Assembly: GCA_016876035.1 (NCBI GenBank)
Contig: VGOE01000018.1
Location: 1 to 39,566, forward strand
DNA from: Chloroflexota bacterium
Lineage (GTDB): Bacteria; Chloroflexota; Dehalococcoidia; UBA2247; RBG-13-53-26
Direction: 5' to 3'
Length of the DNA: 39,566 nt
Shown here: positions 6,730-15,592 of the stretch, piece after piece
Layout: every line of letters begins with the position of its first letter
Position numbering within the stretch: the first letter of the stretch is position 1
Notes under the pieces: model-generated
The model's input: only the letters and a program-made list of their open reading frames with translations
The model's database searches: none
Told to the model about the DNA's origin: nothing
Position numbers and translations under genes: made by a program

Positions 6730-7956
6730 CTGACTTCCCCAGGTTTTGTCTGCACCGGATGTAGCTGCTTATGCGATGATATTCAGATTGAGATCGAGGA
6801 CGGGCGGCTCGGCAAGATCGAGAATGCCTGTGCCAAGGGAGCAGCCTATCTTCGCTCCGGCGTTAATCCGCAGCGTCGGGCCAGGAGCCTGGTCAAAGGG
6901 CAGAGCGTGTCTGCGGAGGAGGCGGTAGAAGAAGCAGCGCGGCTTCTTTCGAGGGCCAAGAACTGCCTTATCTTCGGGTTTGATAGCTCTACACTGGAGA
7001 CCCAGGCTATTGCTATCGAACTGGCACGAAAACTGGGTGCCGTGATTGATGATGCCTCATCCTTCTCCTGGGGCACTCTACTCGAGAGCCTGCTTCGGGG
7101 CGTATTGCCGACCTGCTCTCTTTCCGAAGTCAAGGACAACGCTGATCTACTCATATACTGGGGCTCTAATCCCCCCCATACTCACCCCAGACACCTTTCG
7201 AAGTTCACCTACTATGCCTATACTGACTACAACCCGGCCGGCTGGTTCCCGAAAGTAAAACTGAGTTGTTTTGAGGTGAGGGACACGGAGCTAAGTGTCA
7301 TGTGCCAGCCCGTCTTCAAGATCAAGCCCGGGGGCGATAGGCATTTCATCAGGGCAGTTCTTGGGGAAGCACCAAGCGGGGCAAAGGATTCGCAGTCCTT
7401 CTTGAAAATGGTGATAGAGTCCCACTTCTGTGTCATATTCTGCGGTGCTGGCCTGAGCTATTCACTCGACGGCGAATTCGGCCCTTTCAGCGACATGGTG
7501 CGACGGTTCAGCCAGGCGATACGAGTGGCAGTCATTCCTATGGTGGCACAGGCAAACCTGCGGGGATTCAGCCAGTCACTGTACGCTCAAACCCAACACG
7601 TGAACCAGGTGAGCTTTGGGGCGGGCATTTCTCATGGGAACGAGTTCTCCTTTGTGGAGCAGGTGAGGAAGGGCCTCGCTGATTGTGTGCTGGTTGTGGG
7701 TTCAGATCCGTTCTCCACCTTGCCGCAATCGCTGATGGGAAATCTTCGGGGCACGAGCATCATTTGCCTTGACCGCTTCTCCACTCCTACGACAACTGCT
7801 GCTGACGTCGTCATAGCGACGGCGCTTCCAGGTCTGGAGTGCGGTGGCTCGATGGCACGAATGGATGGAGACCGTGTGATCCTGGTGGGGCCGAAGAAGG
7901 GAGATTATCCTACTGAAGAGGAAATCCTGAACCAGTTGCTACAGAGGATAGAATGA
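6730..7956 (+). CDS. Formylmethanofuran dehydrogenase subunit B-like (FwdB/FmdB), divergent active site, probable CTG start
   Basis: Molybdopterin-oxidoreductase-type protein of 408 aa when read from the CTG at 6730. In-frame sequence before the first conventional start (GTG 6907) encodes the conserved FwdB N-terminus: VCTGCSCLCDDI, then ENACAKG. This is the [4Fe-4S] ligand set, so the GTG start would cut an essential domain. An in-frame TGA at 6718 limits the start to 6721-6748, where CTG is the only plausible start codon; GTGAGG (6717-6722) is 7 nt upstream. The middle (DLLIYWGSNPPHTHPRH) and C-terminus (ECGGSMARMDGDRV) match FwdB. The expected W/Mo-ligand Cys-His (SVCHGP in the family) reads SSFSWGT, with Ser113 (7066-7068) and Trp114. 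The family reduces CO2 to a formyl group; here the activity may be altered or absent. Confidence 0.85.
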   Translation: MTSPGFVCTGCSCLCDDIQIEIEDGRLGKIENACAKGAAYLRSGVNPQRRARSLVKGQSVSAEEAVEEAARLLSRAKNCLIFGFDSSTLETQAIAIELARKLGAVIDDASSFSWGTLLESLLRGVLPTCSLSEVKDNADLLIYWGSNPPHTHPRHLSKFTYYAYTDYNPAGWFPKVKLSCFEVRDTELSVMCQPVFKIKPGGDRHFIRAVLGEAPSGAKDSQSFLKMVIESHFCVIFCGAGLSYSLDGEFGPFSDMVRRFSQAIRVAVIPMVAQANLRGFSQSLYAQTQHVNQVSFGAGISHGNEFSFVEQVRKGLADCVLVVGSDPFSTLPQSLMGNLRGTSIICLDRFSTPTTTAADVVIATALPGLECGGSMARMDGDRVILVGPKKGDYPTEEEILNQLLQRIE

Positions 7957-8360
7957 TCATGCCCGAGCCTGAAAAAGGTGTCCCTTTAGTCATCGTCACC
8001 TACCAGGATATCTATCAGTGGATCGCCAGGCAGAGGGATGGCTGGGGCGATTCGTATCAGGCACAGTCAGCCACGATCCGGTTGTCGCCCGCCGATTTGA
8101 AGAACCTCGGTCTGAAGGATGGCGATCTGGTTGAGCTGGACAATGAAGCAGGCGCTGTCGTCGTAAAGACTAAGTCCGACCCTGCTTGTGAAGAAGGTAC
8201 GGCGATCATGCCGGCCAGTTTGTACTCTAATCGGCTGGCAAGCTGTGATCCATCGCGTTCACGCTTGCCTAACCTCAAACGAATAGAGGTCATAGCCAGG
8301 CCGACCGGAAAAGGCGTCACGCCGCTCTCAGACCTCTTGGTGAGGAAAACAGTTGCCTAG
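7953..8360 (+). CDS. Formylmethanofuran dehydrogenase subunit D-like (molybdopterin dinucleotide-binding)
   Basis: Protein of 135 aa matching the small beta-barrel domain that closes over the molybdopterin guanine dinucleotide (FwdD/FmdD; C-terminal domain of molybdopterin oxidoreductases). Visible motifs are RLSPADLKNLGLKDGDLVEL and EEGTAIMPASLYSNRL. The latter matches the family sequence in which a cofactor-contacting 'P.S..AN' segment occurs. The start overlaps the FwdB-like stop by 4 nt (ATGA), and a second in-frame ATG lies two codons later. Subunits A, C, F and G of the archaeal enzyme are not in the window, so B and D would form a reduced core with the Fe-S protein that follows. Confidence 0.85.
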   Translation: MIMPEPEKGVPLVIVTYQDIYQWIARQRDGWGDSYQAQSATIRLSPADLKNLGLKDGDLVELDNEAGAVVVKTKSDPACEEGTAIMPASLYSNRLASCDPSRSRLPNLKRIEVIARPTGKGVTPLSDLLVRKTVA

Positions 8361-8850
8361 GAAGAACCTTCAACCGCTCCAGATATATAGGTTGTTGCCG
8401 CGGACGAACTGTAAGCTCTGCGGTTGCCCTACTTGTTATGCCTTCGCCTTCGATCTCATAGGCAGAAATAAGCAACCCAGCGATTGTCCTGAACTCCTGA
8501 AAGACGAGTTCAAGGATTCTTACCGGATACTGAAGGAGCTTCTTGGGGAGGGAGAGCGTATCGAGGGCACCGACCATGTGATAGACAGGTCGAGATGCAC
8601 TGGCTGCGGCGATTGCGTGATAGTTTGCAACAGGGCGCTTACTACGGTTACCTCCGGTGGGCGGCTTACTCAACGCGCCTCGGTGCCTCCAGCGCTCCAG
8701 GTGATCGACGGTAACCTTCAGGTGATAGACTGGTCAAGCTGCAAGCGTTCTGTGCCGGGGCTTGATATTTGCAACTTATGCGCTGAGAAATGTCCCTTCA
8801 GCACACTCGACCTGGTAAAACAAGAGGAAGAAGATAACGAAGAGGACTAA
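8353..8850 (+). CDS. Fe-S protein: CFeSP-type cluster domain plus two ferredoxin-like clusters
   Basis: 165-aa protein with three probable [4Fe-4S] sites. Residues 20-45 (TNCKLCGCPTC ... Cys45) match the PF04060-type domain found at the N-terminus of the corrinoid iron-sulfur protein large subunit. Cys82, 85, 88, 92 (CTGCGDCVIVC) form a classical ferredoxin motif. Cys130, 140, 143, 147 (ending CNLCAEKCP) form a second. The C-terminus is very acidic. Start TTG at 8353 overlaps the stop of the upstream gene, so the three genes from 6730 are coupled. It likely carries electrons for the FwdB/D-like core. Its stop codon overlaps that of the convergent cdhA-like gene. Confidence 0.8.
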   Translation: MPRKNLQPLQIYRLLPRTNCKLCGCPTCYAFAFDLIGRNKQPSDCPELLKDEFKDSYRILKELLGEGERIEGTDHVIDRSRCTGCGDCVIVCNRALTTVTSGGRLTQRASVPPALQVIDGNLQVIDWSSCKRSVPGLDICNLCAEKCPFSTLDLVKQEEEDNEED

Positions 8851-11333
8851 CTGGTCTGTTTCTTGTCCCTGATATGTTTCGGCAACAACCTGCGCAGCCT
8901 ACAGTGATATCGCCCCAGTTCCATGCCATAGCTAGTATTGAACTCTGACAGGGTGAGGAGCTTACCATCCCGATTCCTGGCCCTCTTCACCTTTATTCCT
9001 TCTGTTTCCCAGCCGTGTTCCTCTTGCAGTAATTTGACCATCCGGATCCTGTGTCTTGTGGGTATGTCCAGGTGCGACCTCACCAGAAGATGCCAGTCAT
9101 CGGGTAGTTGCCCATAAAAGAGTCGATATAACTCAACCAGCAGGTCCATGCGGGCAGCCCGCCCCTCCCTCATCTCCGAGGTGCTGAAGAAGGTGCGTGG
9201 CATCATGGTCAGCGCTTCCTCTTTGGTTTCTACGGGGACAATAAGATGTTCCGGAATGGGTTCGGTTTCTCTCTTGGTGCCATCATCGCCGTGGTAAACC
9301 CACCACTTACTGCGGTCATATCTGTTGCCTGGCAAATAGCGGCCCCAGGTCCATCCCGAGGCTGGCCCCATTACCGTTCTGACGCCGAGGCGGGCATAGG
9401 CTGCTGCGGCAGCATACATCCTGTCTGGTAAGGCTCCCCAGATGAGCAGTGCAAAGGTGGTGTAGAGAGAGCCCTCTCCTACCTCCGGGATTCCGCCATA
9501 TAGAGGAATACCGCCGGCAGCACGCGAATACATGTACATGTTGTTTGCCAGAGAGGTGGCGGTACAGCCCCCGCAGTTGATGATGGACCTTGGCTCGATC
9601 GAAGAGGTGTATTGCTCGAAGATATACTTCCCCTTCTTTTCGTTGAAATTGCGAGCTATCTCCCCCGCAGCGCATCCCGCTACGAAGACGATGCAGTTGC
9701 GCCTGGTCAGTTCATTAGCCAGCCAGCCGATGTCATCGCGGTAGGCATCGCCGCAACCCAGGATTACCACGATGCCGGGAGCATTGCCCCAGACCATGGA
9801 GAAAGCCGATTGCAGTATCTCAGTCAGCGGGAGAGGCCCTCTTCCTGCCCGCATGATAAGCTTATCGCTGCTGGCCTTCTTTCTCTCCGCTGCCACTATT
9901 ACGTCGCGCAACGCCACTTTGCCCGGGCAGGCCTCCTCGCACTTGCCGCAGAAATAGCAGCCCTTCTCCACCTCAAAGAAGCCATCCCACTGGGCTTGGC
10001 TAAGCTGCCTGATTGCATTGGGCAAAGGTAGGCTATTGGGACAGGCATCGAAACAAAGATCACAATCGGCCTGGCACTTCTTGGCTTCCTGGATGGCTGA
10101 CTCGTCGGAAAGAATGTAGCTGCCTGCTCTCTTCACCCTCTGGGCCACCTTCACGGCGATCTCACCAGCCTTTTCCACATCCCTCACCCAGGCTGCTTTC
10201 TCCCCCCCGACCAGGGCGTCCGCTATCTTGTCCACAGGGTCGTCTGTTCTGTCAGCCAGATTGCCGACTGATTGTTGACTTACCCAGATAAGCTTGGTCT
10301 GCACCCGCTCTGCCTCCGACAGAAGGTCCAGAGGCATGCAGCCAGCGCTGGCCACAACTACGTCAAACACACCGTTCCTGATAGCCTTTCCCGCCTTTAC
10401 CATGGGGGCGATAATACGGCACCTGTTATAGAATCGGGCTGTATCATCCCCTGCCGGGCCTATTCCGCATATTTCGATCTTCTCTGTCAGGTCGTTCTGT
10501 TTGAGATATTCCACGGCGCACCAAGCTGGCAGGAAGTCGTCACCAGCGAAGGCTATTACTGGTTTACCCGGCTCTATGCTGGCCCATCCACCAGCCAAGT
10601 TAGCCGGTGGAAAGTTGTCCAATTCGTCAATTTTGTGGTTGGCGGCGGAGACGAAGCCGAAACAGGATACCTTCACCATCTCAGCCACTCCCATGGCCAG
10701 CAGCAGGACGGATCCGGCGTGCATTGCCATACCTTCGAAATCCGCTGCCGTGCCCGTACCGGAGTAGCTTGCCTGGAAGAGCCTGGCTAGCTGCGCTTCT
10801 CCATAGGAAAGCACTCTGTCCAGGTCAGCGAGGTTCTTCACGTACATGCCGCTCAAGGTGCCAATAGGCGGGCAGTGGTCAGACATGGTCAGGAGTTCGC
10901 CCATGCTGACAGGTTTGTCTTTGGCCCATACCTTGAGGGCGTAGTTCAGGAGATCGCGGCTGGCTATCATCTGGCTAACGCAGCCACGGCATGCCTTCCT
11001 CAAGCTCAGCCTGCCCTGAAAGGACTCTATTTCCAGTCCGCACTTCCCTTTGCCCTTTCTCAGATGGCAGGGGCCTTGGCCACAATCAGTGCATGCCTCT
11101 TGAAGCTGCGTGTACAGCGGCTGGTATCTCTCAAGCAGAGTGTGATCCCAGTCCGCTATATCTGCGTCATCGGGGAAAATGTTCAACCGTGCCCCAAATT
11201 GAGCATAGCGGCTCTCGACGAAATCCTTTTCCAGAATTTCCGTAACTATATCCTCAATGCCGCGAGGGTCACGTACCACCTGGCTGATATCGACTTCATG
11301 GGGCCCGATATGTGCGATCCTCTTATCTGCCAC
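8847..11333 (-). CDS. cdhA: CODH alpha subunit-like (CdhA), copy 1, atypical C-cluster
   Basis: 828-aa homologue of archaeal CODH/ACS alpha subunit. N-terminal Cys81, 84, 89, 98 and Cys115, 118 (TDCGQGPC, CRGC) correspond to the B/D-cluster region. GKPVIAFAGDD...CGIGPAGDD...ASAGC is the first half of the CODH core. Two ferredoxin motifs follow (Cys420, 424, 427, 431 and 459, 462, 465, 469). The second half of the core has Cys527 (LGCGD), Cys554 (AGCAAG) and Cys590 (NCGGC). Family members have GHN and ICC where this protein has GDD (Asp265) and IGP (Gly292). His and that Cys hold the unique iron of the C-cluster, so it has lost both; Cys332, 527, 554 and 590 remain. GTG start at 11333 has AAGGAG upstream. 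Last gene of the minus-strand operon. Ordinary CO oxidation is doubtful. Confidence 0.85.
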   Translation of the reverse strand: MADKRIAHIGPHEVDISQVVRDPRGIEDIVTEILEKDFVESRYAQFGARLNIFPDDADIADWDHTLLERYQPLYTQLQEACTDCGQGPCHLRKGKGKCGLEIESFQGRLSLRKACRGCVSQMIASRDLLNYALKVWAKDKPVSMGELLTMSDHCPPIGTLSGMYVKNLADLDRVLSYGEAQLARLFQASYSGTGTAADFEGMAMHAGSVLLLAMGVAEMVKVSCFGFVSAANHKIDELDNFPPANLAGGWASIEPGKPVIAFAGDDFLPAWCAVEYLKQNDLTEKIEICGIGPAGDDTARFYNRCRIIAPMVKAGKAIRNGVFDVVVASAGCMPLDLLSEAERVQTKLIWVSQQSVGNLADRTDDPVDKIADALVGGEKAAWVRDVEKAGEIAVKVAQRVKRAGSYILSDESAIQEAKKCQADCDLCFDACPNSLPLPNAIRQLSQAQWDGFFEVEKGCYFCGKCEEACPGKVALRDVIVAAERKKASSDKLIMRAGRGPLPLTEILQSAFSMVWGNAPGIVVILGCGDAYRDDIGWLANELTRRNCIVFVAGCAAGEIARNFNEKKGKYIFEQYTSSIEPRSIINCGGCTATSLANNMYMYSRAAGGIPLYGGIPEVGEGSLYTTFALLIWGALPDRMYAAAAAYARLGVRTVMGPASGWTWGRYLPGNRYDRSKWWVYHGDDGTKRETEPIPEHLIVPVETKEEALTMMPRTFFSTSEMREGRAARMDLLVELYRLFYGQLPDDWHLLVRSHLDIPTRHRIRMVKLLQEEHGWETEGIKVKRARNRDGKLLTLSEFNTSYGMELGRYHCRLRRLLPKHIRDKKQTS

Positions 11334-11375
11334 TATAACACTCCTTGGCAGCGGTCAAAGGAAAATTAAAGCCAG

Positions 11376-11597
11376 TTATCCCAGGAACTCGGTTTCCTTC
11401 ATGCATTTCTCGCATACTTTCAATTTCTGCGCCGCTGACTTCATGGGGCTGGTTATCCTCCCCATCATCCTCTGACCGGGCCTAGTGGATTCGATGCGAA
11501 CCTCCCGGACACACTCGTCACACAGTGCGATGCTGCACTGATGGCACGTCCACTGTGCTTCCTTCTTCTGGCATACAGCACACATTTTTTCTGCCAT
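11376..11597 (-). CDS. Eight-Cys mini-protein between ACS and CODH subunits, copy 1
   Basis: 73-aa protein with four CxxC pairs (Cys6/9, 18/21, 26/29, 62/65). The first six Cys resemble a B-box or double zinc-ribbon (CxxC-x8-CxxC-x4-CxxC). It has a basic middle segment and a C-terminal VCEKCMKE. No function is recognised. It sits 18 nt after cdhC-like copy 1 and 42 nt before cdhA-like copy 1. A clear homologue holds the same position in the second module (15771), so it is a conserved part of the unit and a possible cluster- or metal-handling factor, or a structural link between subunits. Confidence 0.8.
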   Translation of the reverse strand: MAEKMCAVCQKKEAQWTCHQCSIALCDECVREVRIESTRPGQRMMGRITSPMKSAAQKLKVCEKCMKETEFLG

Positions 11598-11615
11598 GGT
11601 TCCCCCGATCTTAGT

Positions 11616-12983
11616 TCAATCATCAGGCCAGTCTTCCCCCGGGAGGGGCAGCTTCAGTGGCTGGGGTTGGCCGTCTTTCCAGAACATCTTCACTATCGGG
11701 TGGCCTCTTTTCACCAGCAGCTCCTTCAACTCCAGGGGGTCTATGGTTTCCTCATCAGTAACAATCTTGTCGTAGACCTCTTCCGGTATGACGTCTGCTA
11801 TTTCCCGCTTGAGTTCGGCTGGCATCCAGACTATGCGATTCCAGCCGCCATCGCCTCGGAGGAAATTCTTGCTGCCCATACCGGCGATGGAAAGCCCTTT
11901 GAACCCGTGGTTCTGCGACCCGCCAGAAATCTGACCTGCCAAAGTGGAGAACTTGATACCGAGCGGCGTCATCTTGGTATAGCGCCGCATAGCTAGACCA
12001 ATGCCATCTACTTCTGGTATGTAGAAGGACGCCGCCTCGAAGCAGCCGCAGTTGGTGGTGGGATACTTTATGCTACTGTAAATATGCACACGCTTCACCA
12101 GATGGTTGCACCTCTCCCATATGGCCTCGTCCACTCCACTGTAGTGTCCCACCTCAGGGTCTAGACATTCGCCCTTGGGAATGGTGAAAACATAGCCCTC
12201 TGGGTCCAGCTCCGCTGTAACCTTGGCGGAATCGTAGCCTATGATGCCGCAGTAAGGCAGAGAGCTGGGTGTGAGAACACAGGCGTGGTTTGGAGCCAGG
12301 GACTTGCATATCGTGCAGCCATAGAAGGTGTCTACATCCTCATCATCGTACAGTTCCTTGGCACTGATGATTTTGAATTTCTCTTTCGCCCATTCCACCA
12401 GCGGGTCTATCATCTCAACGCCACCGACCTCAGGAGCCCCCACAGCCCAGAAGAACGCCACCGCGTCTACCTGGGGAATAAGCGTCTTGGCCGTGGCGTA
12501 GCAGAATTGTGATATCTTGGCAAAGGTAAGCCTGTCAGCAACCTCTTTGTTGATTCGTATCCACAGGCCGTCCGGCGAACCGAAGAGCATGAACCCCTCT
12601 ATCCCTTGCAGCGCTGTCCCTATCTGCCTCGATACATATCCCTGGTGCCCCGGAGTCAATTCCTTGCCATAGACCCTTATGGTGAACCCGCCGGGCAGCG
12701 AAGTGCCAGGCTTGACTTCTGGTATGTCTGGCCCGATCAGTTTCACCTCACCGTCTTTCACCTTCTCCGGGTCTTCCTCAATGTAGAAGATGGAAAACAT
12801 CTTGTAGTCCCACTTCGGCCCACCCAGCTCGAGATGCATGTCAGCCTTCTTGACCTCGCTCAACCATCTCAGGCCCAGTCCGATATCGTCCAGCCCATCC
12901 CACAGATGGTCGAGATCGGTCGGCAACTGGAATATCCTTCCCTGTGGGAGTTTTGTTACTGCTTCTTCCTCTGGAATTGCCAT
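11616..12983 (-). CDS. cdhC: Acetyl-CoA synthase beta subunit-like (CdhC), copy 1
   Basis: 455-aa homologue of the ACS catalytic subunit (CdhC/AcsB C-terminal two-thirds). All A-cluster Cys are visible: Cys223, 226, 235 and 245 (CTIC...NHAC...PYC) with the family spacing 3-9-10 for the [4Fe-4S] cube, and the CGC pair Cys312/314 (TTNCGCFE) for the distal Ni. Conserved GGSQNHGFKG and RIVWMP also match. The residue after Cys226-Lys-Ser is Leu229 (KSLAP), where well-known ACS has QSFAP, which may change the pocket beside the proximal Ni. I choose the ATG at 12983, since the GTG at 12989 overlaps its own GGGGG ribosome site. In known systems ACS joins CO, a methyl group and CoA. No corrinoid protein gene is in the window. 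Confidence 0.88.
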   Translation of the reverse strand: MAIPEEEAVTKLPQGRIFQLPTDLDHLWDGLDDIGLGLRWLSEVKKADMHLELGGPKWDYKMFSIFYIEEDPEKVKDGEVKLIGPDIPEVKPGTSLPGGFTIRVYGKELTPGHQGYVSRQIGTALQGIEGFMLFGSPDGLWIRINKEVADRLTFAKISQFCYATAKTLIPQVDAVAFFWAVGAPEVGGVEMIDPLVEWAKEKFKIISAKELYDDEDVDTFYGCTICKSLAPNHACVLTPSSLPYCGIIGYDSAKVTAELDPEGYVFTIPKGECLDPEVGHYSGVDEAIWERCNHLVKRVHIYSSIKYPTTNCGCFEAASFYIPEVDGIGLAMRRYTKMTPLGIKFSTLAGQISGGSQNHGFKGLSIAGMGSKNFLRGDGGWNRIVWMPAELKREIADVIPEEVYDKIVTDEETIDPLELKELLVKRGHPIVKMFWKDGQPQPLKLPLPGEDWPDD

Positions 12984-13105
12984 TTGCACCCCCTACGTGG
13001 ATCGTTTGCTACCATCTGCCACCAGCTTGCTCTGCTTCGGCCCCATTCACCCCATTTCCCTGAGCCGGTGACCTCATTTCTATGTTCACCTTCAGCCGGA
13101 GAGCT

Positions 13106-15592
13106 CTACTTTTCCGCCGCCCCCCTCAGGCGCAACGGCAACTGACTGCGCAGCCTGGTGTTATAGATGCCTTGCTCCATGCCATAGCTGGCGGCAAATT
13201 CTGACAGGGTCAGAAGCCTGCCATCACGGTGCTTGGCTTTCTTGATCTTCATTCCTTCTGTTTCCCAGCCTTGTTGGGCTGCCAGCAGGTTGACCATGTG
13301 CCTCCTGTGTCTCGGCGGCAGCTCAAAATCTGATCTGACCAGGAGGTGCCAGTCTTCAGGAAGTTGGTTATAGAAGCGCAGGTAATAGTCGATCAGAACC
13401 TCCAGGTGGGTAGCCCGGCTCTCTCTGTAGTCTTTTACAGTCAAGACAGACCTGGCCAGCATGGTTAGTGCTTCCTCTTTAGTTTCCACTGGCACAATTA
13501 GGTGCTCCTTCACTGGTTCAACTTCTCGTCTCTTACCCGTTTCCCCGTGATGTACCCACCACTTGCTCTGGTCATACCTGTTACCAACCAGGTAGCGATT
13601 CCATCCCAGGGATGAAGCCGGGCCCACTATCACCGTTGAGCCCAGACGAGCCCACGCGGCCGCCACAGCGTACATCCTGTCCGGTAGAGCCCCCCACATG
13701 ATAATTGACTGTGCCCCACCAAGACTGATCGAGTCTCCTAGCGGGGCTATGTTGCCATAGAGGTGGATGCCACCAGAAGGGCGGAGCATCAGGTACATCG
13801 GGACTGACTGACAAATGGCAGAGCAACTGCCGCAGTTAACTAGATTCCTTGCTGCACAGGTAGCTGGGTATTGCTGAAAAAGATACTTCCCTTTCGTTTT
13901 GCTGAAGGAGCGGGCCACTTCGGCTCCGGAGCATCCTGCAACGAAAACCATGCAGCCGCCGTTGAGCAATTCATCGGCTATCCAGGCGATCTCTTCTTGG
14001 CGGGCATCGCCGCAGCCGAAGATAGTAACCATGGCGGGGATACTGCCCCAGCCTACAGCAAAAGCCGATTGCAGCAACTCGGTAATCGATATGGGCCCTC
14101 TGCCGGCCCTCATTACGAATTTGTCAGCGCCAGCCTGCTTTCTCTCGGCAGCCACTATGATGTCGCGCAACGGAACCTTGCTGGGGCAGGCGTCTTCACA
14201 GGCACCGCAGAAACTGCAACCCTTCTCTACCTCAAAGAAACCATCCCAGTTACCTTCAGCGAGCTGCCTTACTGCCTTAGATACGGGCAGGCCGACAGGA
14301 CAAACAATGGAACAGATATCACAGTCCTTCTTATGGTTCTTGGCCTGCTTGGTGGCCTCGTCCTCAGCGATGGTATAGTTGCCCCGCCTCTTCACCTTTT
14401 GGGCGAGCTTTACTGCGACTTCCCCTGCCTTCTCTGGGTCCCTGATCCAGGCTGCCTTTTCACCAGCAGCTAAGGCGTCGACTATCTTGTCAACTGGCTC
14501 GTCGGTGCTGTCGGTCAATTCGTCGGTCGCATGATGACCCACCCATATAGCCTTGCTTTCCACCCTGGCTGCCTCAGATAGAAGGTCCAAGGGCAAGCAT
14601 CCCGGACTGATGACCACCACATCGAATACGCCATTCCGAATTGCTTTTGCTGCCCGTACCATTGGGGCGACAATACGACACTTATCGTAGAACCTGGCTA
14701 CATCATCGCCTGCCGCACCTATGCCACATATTTCGATCTGCTCGGTCAGACCATTTTTCTTGGCGTAATCTATGGCACACCATGCCGACAAGAAATCATC
14801 GCCGACAAAGGCTATAACTGGCTTGCCCTTTTCGATGGATGCCCATCCTCCAGCCAGAGCCGCTGGAGGGAACTGTTCCAGTTGGTCGAGTGCCTGGTTT
14901 GCAGCGCTGGGGAAGCCGTAGCAGGAAATCTTCAGCATCTCAGCCACTCCCATGGCAAGCAGCAGGACGGAACCGGCATGCAGTACCATGCTTTCGAAAT
15001 CCACTGCTCTTCCCGTACCTGAGTAACTGGCCTGAAACAGCTTGGCCAGCTGTGCTTCCCCATACGAGAGCGCTTTGTTCACGTCTTTAAGATTCTTTAT
15101 GTATAACCCTGACAGGACGCTTATGGCAGGGGCGCAGTCGGAGATGCTCAGAATGTCCCCCATGCTAACAGGCGTATCTTCCGGCCACCGCTTGAGGGCA
15201 TAGTTCAGCAACTCACGGCTGGCCACCATCTGCGTCATGCAGCCGCGGCATGCCTTTCGTAGGCTCAACCTGCCCTGGAAAGACTCCATATCCAGTCCAC
15301 ACTTTCCCTGGCCTTCCTTCAGATTGCAGGGGCCTGAGCCGCAGTCAGCGCACACCCCCTGGGGGTGCATATACAATGGCGGGCATTTATCCAGCAGAGA
15401 ATAGTCTAACTCCGCTATGTCTGCTGCATCGGGCAGGAGAGTTATCTTTCCCCCGAAATTACTCTGGTGGCCCTCAACAAAGTCGTTCTCCATTATTTCG
15501 ACGACCATGTCTTCCATGCCCCGGGGATCACGCACCACTTCACGGATATCAACTTCCAGGGACCCGACGCGAGCGATTCTCTTATCTTTCAC
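13106..15592 (-). CDS. cdhA: CODH alpha subunit-like (CdhA), copy 2, atypical C-cluster
   Basis: 828-aa paralogue of the 8847 protein, the same length and colinear without indels through at least residue 590. It shares the non-canonical sites: Asp265 for the C-cluster His (GDD) and Gly292 for the Cys of ICC (CGIGAAGDD). Cys332, 527, 554 and 590 are kept. Residue 420 is His where copy 1 has Cys, so the first ferredoxin motif has three Cys plus a His (NHKKDCDIC). The second ferredoxin motif (Cys459, 462, 465, 469) is complete. GTG start at 15592 has a GGAGGG site. It lies 179 nt after mini-protein 2 and 116 nt upstream of cdhC-like copy 1. Many substitutions separate the two copies, so the duplication is not recent. 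Confidence 0.85.
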   Translation of the reverse strand: MKDKRIARVGSLEVDIREVVRDPRGMEDMVVEIMENDFVEGHQSNFGGKITLLPDAADIAELDYSLLDKCPPLYMHPQGVCADCGSGPCNLKEGQGKCGLDMESFQGRLSLRKACRGCMTQMVASRELLNYALKRWPEDTPVSMGDILSISDCAPAISVLSGLYIKNLKDVNKALSYGEAQLAKLFQASYSGTGRAVDFESMVLHAGSVLLLAMGVAEMLKISCYGFPSAANQALDQLEQFPPAALAGGWASIEKGKPVIAFVGDDFLSAWCAIDYAKKNGLTEQIEICGIGAAGDDVARFYDKCRIVAPMVRAAKAIRNGVFDVVVISPGCLPLDLLSEAARVESKAIWVGHHATDELTDSTDEPVDKIVDALAAGEKAAWIRDPEKAGEVAVKLAQKVKRRGNYTIAEDEATKQAKNHKKDCDICSIVCPVGLPVSKAVRQLAEGNWDGFFEVEKGCSFCGACEDACPSKVPLRDIIVAAERKQAGADKFVMRAGRGPISITELLQSAFAVGWGSIPAMVTIFGCGDARQEEIAWIADELLNGGCMVFVAGCSGAEVARSFSKTKGKYLFQQYPATCAARNLVNCGSCSAICQSVPMYLMLRPSGGIHLYGNIAPLGDSISLGGAQSIIMWGALPDRMYAVAAAWARLGSTVIVGPASSLGWNRYLVGNRYDQSKWWVHHGETGKRREVEPVKEHLIVPVETKEEALTMLARSVLTVKDYRESRATHLEVLIDYYLRFYNQLPEDWHLLVRSDFELPPRHRRHMVNLLAAQQGWETEGMKIKKAKHRDGRLLTLSEFAASYGMEQGIYNTRLRSQLPLRLRGAAEK

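Noticed and set aside
8353-8850. Corrinoid Fe-S protein large subunit (CdhE/AcsC)
   Set aside because: Only the small N-terminal Fe-S domain is similar. The TIM barrel and B12-binding domain are absent and ferredoxin motifs follow instead.
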